DNA of 9,631 nucleotides from Gemmatimonadales bacterium (GTDB taxonomy: Bacteria > Gemmatimonadota > Gemmatimonadetes > Gemmatimonadales > GWC2-71-9): contig JAICEH010000067.1 in the NCBI GenBank assembly GCA_025924275.1, forward strand, positions 1 to 9,631, written 5' to 3'. Positions 5,417 to 9,631 of the stretch are shown piece after piece. Made by a program: the position numbers and the translations under genes. Below the pieces are notes generated by a model that searched no databases, was not told the origin of the DNA, and was given only the letters and a program-made list of their open reading frames with translations. The stretch's first letter is position 1, and each line of letters opens with the position of its first letter.

Positions 5417-6163
5417 GTGGACGACGCGGACGCCCTGCTCGACCGCCTCCGCCTCGCCGGGGGGGTCCCCCGGCACGTCGCCGTGATCATGGACGGCAAC
5501 GGCCGCTGGGCCGCGCGGCGGCACCTGCCGCGCCCGCTGGGGCACCAGGCGGGGATGGCGGCGGTGCGGGAGGTGGTGGAGGGCGCCCTCGCCGCCGGGG
5601 TCGAGGTCCTGACGCTCTTCGCCTTCAGTCGCGAGAACTGGCAGCGGCCCCCCGAGGAGATCGACGCGCTGATGACCCTCCTCGAGGAGTACATCGCGCG
5701 CGAGCGGGACGAGCTCCGCCGGAACGGCGTGAGCGTCCGCGTCCTCGGCGACCTCGCCCGGCTCGGCCCCGGCGCCCGGGCGGCGGTGGACCGCATCGTG
5801 GCGGAGACCGCCGGCGGGACCGGGCTCGTCCTCAACCTCTGCATCTCCTACGGCTCCCGCGACGAGATCGCGCAGGCCGCCCGGGCGCTCGCCGAGGAGG
5901 TGGCCGCCGGGCGCCTCGGGCCGGCCGACGTGACCGCGGAGGCCCTGGCCGCCCGGCTCTGGACCGCCCCCCATCCCGATCCCGACCTCCTGATCCGCAC
6001 CTCGGGCGAGATGCGGCTCTCCAACTTCCTCCTCTGGCAGCTCGCCTACGCCGAACTCTGGGTGACGCCCGTGCTCTGGCCCGACTTCACCCGGCGCGAC
6101 CTGTTCGAGGGCATCCTCGAGTTCCAGCGGCGCGACCGCCGATTCGGGCGCGTCCCGGCCTGA
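5417..6163 (+). CDS. uppS: Isoprenyl transferase (undecaprenyl diphosphate synthase)
   Basis: The 248-residue product is a cis-prenyltransferase that adds isopentenyl units to farnesyl diphosphate, giving the C55 carrier lipid for peptidoglycan and other wall polymers. With the GTG at 5417 as residue 1, key residues fall at the same numbers as in E. coli UppS: catalytic D26 in VIMDGNGRW, H43, N74 and R77 in FAFSRENWQRP, R194 in RTSGE, R200 and E213 in NFLLWQLAYAELW. This supports the GTG start, which lies 5 nt after the frr stop; GGAGG at 5402-5406 inside frr can serve as its Shine-Dalgarno (10-nt spacing). The open frame continues upstream through frr, but that part is out-of-frame shadow. 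The exact product chain length is inferred from the family. Its stop overlaps cdsA by 1 nt. Confidence 0.95.
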   Translation: MDDADALLDRLRLAGGVPRHVAVIMDGNGRWAARRHLPRPLGHQAGMAAVREVVEGALAAGVEVLTLFAFSRENWQRPPEEIDALMTLLEEYIARERDELRRNGVSVRVLGDLARLGPGARAAVDRIVAETAGGTGLVLNLCISYGSRDEIAQAARALAEEVAAGRLGPADVTAEALAARLWTAPHPDPDLLIRTSGEMRLSNFLLWQLAYAELWVTPVLWPDFTRRDLFEGILEFQRRDRRFGRVPA

Positions 6164-7029
6164 TGACCCCGAACATGACGCGGCGGGTCGCCTTCGCGGC
6201 CGTCGCCATCCCGGTCGCGGTGGGCCTCGTCTGGCTGGGCGGCCCGCCGCTGGCGGCCCTGGTCGCCCTGGTGTCGGTGCTGGGCACGCGCGAGCTCTAC
6301 CGCTTCGGCGAGCGCCAGGGGCTCCGGCCGTGGAAGGCCTACGGCTTCCTCCTCGCCGCCCTGGCCGCCCCCCTCGCGTGGGCGGTCACCCGCTCCCCCG
6401 AGGTCGCCGCTGCCGTCGCGGCAGCCTGGCCCTATGCCGCGGGCCTCCTGCTCGTGGTCCTGCTGCTCGGGACGCTGGTCCGCCTCCCGGCCGACGCGAA
6501 ACCCCTCGGGTCCGCCGCCGTCACCCTGTTCGGCCTCCTGTACGCCGGCCTCCTGCCGGCGTTCCTCGTGGCGATCCGTCACGCGGGCCATGGACCCCGG
6601 TCGTGGGCCGGCACCGCGCTGGTCTTCTTCCCGCTGGCGCTCACCTGGGCGTGCGACAGCCTGGCCATGGAGGTTGGCCGGCGGGTGGGCGGGCCCAGGC
6701 TCTGGCCGTCGGTGAGTCCCGGGAAGACCTGGTCGGGGGCCGCGGGCGGCTTCGCCGGCGCACTCCTCGCCGTGCCGCTCTACCGCTGGCTCGCGCTCGA
6801 GCCGGCCGGCATCGCCTTGCCCCTCTGGCAGGGCCTCCTCATCGCCGGCCTGGTCGGCACCCTGGGCCAGCTCGGGGACCTCGCCGAGTCGCTCTTCAAG
6901 CGGGAAGCCGGGCTCAAGGACTCCTCCGACCTGATTCCGGGGCACGGCGGGATCCTCGACCGTTTCGATTCGCTCTACGTAGTGCTCCCGGTGGCGGCCG
7001 CCCTCTACCGTTGCTTCGGGATCATCTGA
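6163..7029 (+). CDS. cdsA: Phosphatidate cytidylyltransferase (CDP-diacylglycerol synthase)
   Basis: The 288-residue integral membrane protein converts phosphatidic acid and CTP to CDP-diacylglycerol, the branch-point precursor of phospholipids. It has about seven or eight hydrophobic segments, from residues 9-40 to about 271-286. The C-terminal CDS signature is intact at residues 243-269: SLFKREAGLKDSSDLIPG, then HGGILDRFD, holding the conserved Lys-Asp and HGG/D metal and substrate residues. Upstream, CDSLAMEVGRRVGG (164-177) and SPGKTWSGAAGG (185-196) correspond to other conserved loops; Ser follows the Asp where Thr is more common. The start is the ATG at 6163 (TGATG overlap with uppS); another ATG at 6175 is possible. 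There is no clear Shine-Dalgarno, so termination-reinitiation from uppS is likely. Overlaps dxr by 1 nt. Confidence 0.95.
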   Translation: MTPNMTRRVAFAAVAIPVAVGLVWLGGPPLAALVALVSVLGTRELYRFGERQGLRPWKAYGFLLAALAAPLAWAVTRSPEVAAAVAAAWPYAAGLLLVVLLLGTLVRLPADAKPLGSAAVTLFGLLYAGLLPAFLVAIRHAGHGPRSWAGTALVFFPLALTWACDSLAMEVGRRVGGPRLWPSVSPGKTWSGAAGGFAGALLAVPLYRWLALEPAGIALPLWQGLLIAGLVGTLGQLGDLAESLFKREAGLKDSSDLIPGHGGILDRFDSLYVVLPVAAALYRCFGII

Positions 7030-8141
7030 TGCGCGGCATCGCGATCCTCGGCTCCACCGGGTCCATCGGCCGGAGCACGCTGGCGGTCCTGGACCGCCAG
7101 CGTGAGCACTTCCGCGTCGTGGCGCTCACCGCGGGCAGCAACTGCGACCTGCTCGAGGCGCAGGTGGCGGCGTGGCGGCCGGCGTTTGCGGGGGTGGTCG
7201 AGCGGGGGAGGGATGCCTTCCCGGCGGGGCCCGGCGTGCTGGTCGAGGCCGCCACCCACCCCGACGCCGACATCGTGGTGAACGCGGTGGTCGGGGCCGC
7301 TGGCCTCGACGCGACGCTGGCGGCCCTGCGCGCCGGCAAGCGCGTGGCGCTCGCCAACAAGGAAACCCTGGTCACCGCCGGGGAGCTGGTGCTCCGCGCC
7401 GCTCGGGAGGGTGGGGGGGAGCTGGTCCCGGTGGACTCGGAGCACAGCGCGGTGCTCCAGTGCCTCACCGCGGCCACCAACGCGGCGCGCCGCCTCATCC
7501 TCACCGCCTCCGGTGGCCCGTTCCGCGAGTGGCCCACCGAGCGGGTCGCGGCGGCCACGGTGGACGAGGCGCTCCGCCACCCGACCTGGCGGATGGGCCG
7601 GAAGGTGACCGTCGACAGCGCCACCCTGGCCAACAAGGCGCTCGAGCTGATCGAGGCCCACCACCTCTTCGGGCTGCCCTACGAGGCGCTCGAGGTCGTG
7701 GTGCATCCGCAGAGCATCGTCCACGCCTTCGTCGAGTTCGCCGACGGGAGCGTGGTGGCCCAGCTGGGCTTCCCCACGATGGAGCTACCGATCCTCTACG
7801 CCCTCACCCACCCGGGCCGCCTCCCCGATGCGGGCATCCCCCGGTTCGACCCGGTGGCGGCGGGGCCGCTCACCTTCGAGCCGGTGCGGGAGGTCTTCCG
7901 TGCGTTCCACCTCGGGGTCGCGGCCGGTCGGGCGGGAGGGACCGCCCCGGCGGTGTTCAACGCCGCCAACGAGGTTGCCGTGGCCGCCTTCCTTGAGGGC
8001 GCCCTCCCCTTCGGCGGCATCGCCGACGTGATCGAGGCCGTCCTGGCCGCCGACCCCGTCGTCGCCGCCGACTCGCTCGAGACGGTCCGGGCCGCCGACC
8101 GGCGCGCCCGGGCCGCCGCCACCGCCATCATCTCCCGATGA
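7029..8141 (+). CDS. dxr: 1-deoxy-D-xylulose 5-phosphate reductoisomerase
   Basis: The 370-residue product catalyses the NADPH- and metal-dependent rearrangement and reduction of DXP to 2-C-methyl-D-erythritol 4-phosphate, the committed step of the MEP isoprenoid pathway. The N-terminal NADPH site has ILGSTGSIG (residues 6-14). Also visible are ALANKET (107-113), PVDSEHSA (134-141) with metal ligands D136 and E138, TASGGPFREW (159-168), HPTWRMGRKVTVDSATLANKALELIEA (184-210) with the third ligand E206 and the substrate-binding S197, N202 and K203, then VHPQSIVHAF and NAANEVAVAAF (311-321). All catalytic residues are present. It starts by a 1-nt overlap with cdsA without a clear Shine-Dalgarno, and its stop overlaps rseP by 4 nt. 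The isoprenoid made here leads to the substrates of UppS, encoded two genes upstream. Confidence 0.97.
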   Translation: MRGIAILGSTGSIGRSTLAVLDRQREHFRVVALTAGSNCDLLEAQVAAWRPAFAGVVERGRDAFPAGPGVLVEAATHPDADIVVNAVVGAAGLDATLAALRAGKRVALANKETLVTAGELVLRAAREGGGELVPVDSEHSAVLQCLTAATNAARRLILTASGGPFREWPTERVAAATVDEALRHPTWRMGRKVTVDSATLANKALELIEAHHLFGLPYEALEVVVHPQSIVHAFVEFADGSVVAQLGFPTMELPILYALTHPGRLPDAGIPRFDPVAAGPLTFEPVREVFRAFHLGVAAGRAGGTAPAVFNAANEVAVAAFLEGALPFGGIADVIEAVLAADPVVAADSLETVRAADRRARAAATAIISR

Positions 8142-9508
8142 TCACCCTCCTCGCCTTCCTCGTCACCATCGGCGTGCTCGTCTTCATCCACGAGCTGGGC
8201 CACTTCCTCGCCGCCAAGTGGGCCGGCATCCACGTGCACCGCTTCTCGCTGGGGCTCGGGAGCCCGGTGCCGTGGCTCACCACCCGGCGGGGCGAGACCG
8301 AGTACTGCGTCTCCTGGATTCCCCTCGGCGGGTACGTGAAGATGGCCACGAGGGAGGAGGGCGCGGATCCGGGCGCCCTCGAGGGGGCCACCCCCGAAAC
8401 ACCGGTGGCGCCCGACGCCTACTACGAGGCCAAGCCGGTCTGGAAGCGGATGGTCGTCATCCTCGCCGGGGTGACGATGAACGCGCTGTTCGCCTGGCTC
8501 GCCTTCTCGGGCCTCGCCTGGCGCAACGGGATCACCATCAACCCCGAGACCCGGCTCGGCGTCATCGCCGGCGACTCGCTGCCCGAACCCGCGCGGGCGA
8601 TCCTCGACATCCCGCCCGGCACTCGGATCACGGCGGTCAACGGCGTCCCGGTGGATTCGTGGAACGGGGTCCAGGACCTCACCCAATCCGCGCCGGGCGA
8701 CAGCCTGGTGTACCAGCTCGAGGGGCTCCCGGCGCTGGCGCTCCCGGTGCATCACGACGACCTCGACACTCGCCTCAGGCTCTCGATGATGCTCCAGCCC
8801 TGGCTGGCGCCGGTCGTGGGCGGCGTGGCCGACGGCTACCCCGGCGCGGCGGCGGGCCTGCAGGCTGGCGACACCATCGTGGCCGTGGACGGCCAGCCCG
8901 TCGTCCAGTGGTACGACATGGCGGACCGGATCGAGGCGGCCGCCGACCGGCCCCTCACCTTCCTGGTCGGGCGGCCGGGGGGCCGGGTGGAGCTGACGGT
9001 GACGCCCCGGGCCGAGATCGTCACGGTGGGCCGCGAGCGGCGGACGATCGGCCGGGTCGGCGTCGAGGCGGGCTTCCCGCTGTTGAACGAGCCCCTGGAC
9101 CTGGGCGGCGCGCTTCGGCACGGCCTCGCGCTGACCGGGGCCGCGTCCACCCAGATCGTCCGCACCGTCCGGGGGATGGTCACCGGGCGGGTGAGCACCC
9201 GTGAGGTCGGGGGGCCGATCCTGATCGGCCAGCTGGCTGGCCAGGCCGCCCGGGGCGGCTGGGAGCCCTTCCTCGCCTTCATGGCGCTGATTTCGGTCAA
9301 CCTGGCCATCCTCAACCTGCTGCCCATCCCGGTGCTGGACGGAGGGCAGTTCCTGTTCCTGGTGGCCGAGGGGCTGCGGCGCCAGCCGTTGTCGCTCGGA
9401 CTCCGGCTGCAGCTGACCCGGGTGGGGGTCGCCCTGCTCCTGATGCTGATGGTGCTGGTGTTCTGGAACGACATCAGCCGGCTGGTGGCAGGGGGATTGG
9501 GGGGCTGA
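8138..9508 (+). CDS. rseP: Site-2 membrane metalloprotease RseP
   Basis: The 456-residue product is an S2P-family zinc protease that cuts transmembrane substrates; in E. coli RseP cleaves the anti-sigma factor RseA and remnant signal peptides. The zinc-binding HELGH lies at residues 18-22 in the first membrane segment, and the third ligand is D401 in NLLPIPVLDGG (393-403). Membrane segments are visible at about 2-18, 105-125, 377-399 and 428-444. Between them are two periplasmic PDZ-like regions: a weaker first (about 140-205, with PPGTRITAVNGVPV) and a typical second (about 222-292, with PGAAAGLQAGDTIVAVDGQPV). The GGPI motif (358-361) precedes the third membrane segment. The length fits the two-PDZ type. 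Translation probably depends on the 4-nt overlap with dxr, since no Shine-Dalgarno is seen. Substrate here is unknown; no sigma or anti-sigma gene is in the window. Confidence 0.96.
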   Translation: MITLLAFLVTIGVLVFIHELGHFLAAKWAGIHVHRFSLGLGSPVPWLTTRRGETEYCVSWIPLGGYVKMATREEGADPGALEGATPETPVAPDAYYEAKPVWKRMVVILAGVTMNALFAWLAFSGLAWRNGITINPETRLGVIAGDSLPEPARAILDIPPGTRITAVNGVPVDSWNGVQDLTQSAPGDSLVYQLEGLPALALPVHHDDLDTRLRLSMMLQPWLAPVVGGVADGYPGAAAGLQAGDTIVAVDGQPVVQWYDMADRIEAAADRPLTFLVGRPGGRVELTVTPRAEIVTVGRERRTIGRVGVEAGFPLLNEPLDLGGALRHGLALTGAASTQIVRTVRGMVTGRVSTREVGGPILIGQLAGQAARGGWEPFLAFMALISVNLAILNLLPIPVLDGGQFLFLVAEGLRRQPLSLGLRLQLTRVGVALLLMLMVLVFWNDISRLVAGGLGG

Positions 9509-9513
9509 GAAAC

Positions 9514-9617
9514 GAGTGCCGGGTGCCGGGTGCCGAGTGCCGGGTGGGTGCCGAGTGCCGGGTGGGTGCCGAGTGCCGGGGGGGTGCCGAGTGCCGGGTG
9601 GAGGGTGCCGAGTGGTG
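9514..9617. repeat. G-rich tandem repeat array, 18-bp unit, downstream of rseP
   Basis: Beginning 5 nt after the rseP stop, heptads of the form GAGTGCC or GGGTGCC (9514-9541) lead into four copies of the 18-bp unit GTGCCGAGTGCCGGGTGG (9530-9547, 9548-9565, 9566-9583 with one T-to-G change, 9584-9601). A 3-nt interruption and a partial fifth copy (from 9605) follow. It fills almost all of the last 123 nt; the remaining bases show no gene or terminator. The + strand has many GGG runs, some one base apart, so RNA or DNA quadruplex formation is possible. Similar GTGCCGAGTGCC-type arrays occur between genes in some high-GC genomes; this last point is from memory and unverified. Confidence 0.85.
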
Positions 9618-9631
9618 GAATGGACATGGGA

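Noticed and set aside
9514..9631. CRISPR array at the right edge
   Set aside because: The 18-bp units are directly adjacent, without unique spacers of normal size, and no cas gene is present; it is a plain tandem repeat.

Overview
The window is a very GC-rich (roughly 70% by eye), densely packed bacterial chromosome segment. Every gene is on the + strand, and third codon positions are almost all G or C. The order rplM-rpsI-rpsB-tsf is typical of the Bacteroidetes/Chlorobi/Gemmatimonadetes group. Together with the extreme GC content and the intergenic GTGCCGAGTGCC-type repeats, it suggests Gemmatimonadota; this assignment is inference and rests on no rRNA or marker tree.

Layout: (1) 2-1176, the 3' part of a TrmA/RlmD-type RNA uracil-5-methyltransferase overlapping by 4 nt with a small biotin carrier protein. 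(2) 1177-1318, an intergenic region with a four-unit 10-bp tandem repeat and a probable promoter whose -35 lies inside a canonical G-quadruplex motif on the opposite strand. (3) 1319-3191, rplM, rpsI and rpsB, with a GC-rich hairpin and structured leader between rpsI and rpsB. (4) 3192-3286, a 95-nt gap with two interlocking stems. (5) 3287-9508, tsf, pyrH, frr, uppS, cdsA, dxr and rseP, joined by 1- or 4-nt overlaps, or a 5-nt gap before uppS. (6) 9509-9631, an 18-bp G-rich tandem repeat array running towards the window edge.

How the genes work together: L13, S9, S2, EF-Ts and ribosome recycling factor serve translation. UMP kinase supplies UDP, and from it UTP and CTP; CTP is a substrate of CdsA, and UTP feeds the UDP-sugars of the cell wall. 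Dxr commits carbon to isoprenoids, UppS makes the C55 lipid carrier for cell-wall synthesis, CdsA makes CDP-diacylglycerol for phospholipids, and RseP is a membrane protease usually tied to envelope stress signalling. The cluster therefore couples ribosome output to envelope growth.

I found no sign of a new defence, mobile or biosynthetic system: no CRISPR, tRNA, rRNA, insertion sequence or unknown gene. The points worth a second look are non-coding structures (the promoter G-quadruplex, the rpsB-tsf stems, the pyrH start hairpin and the two repeat arrays) and an unusual charged tail on S2.
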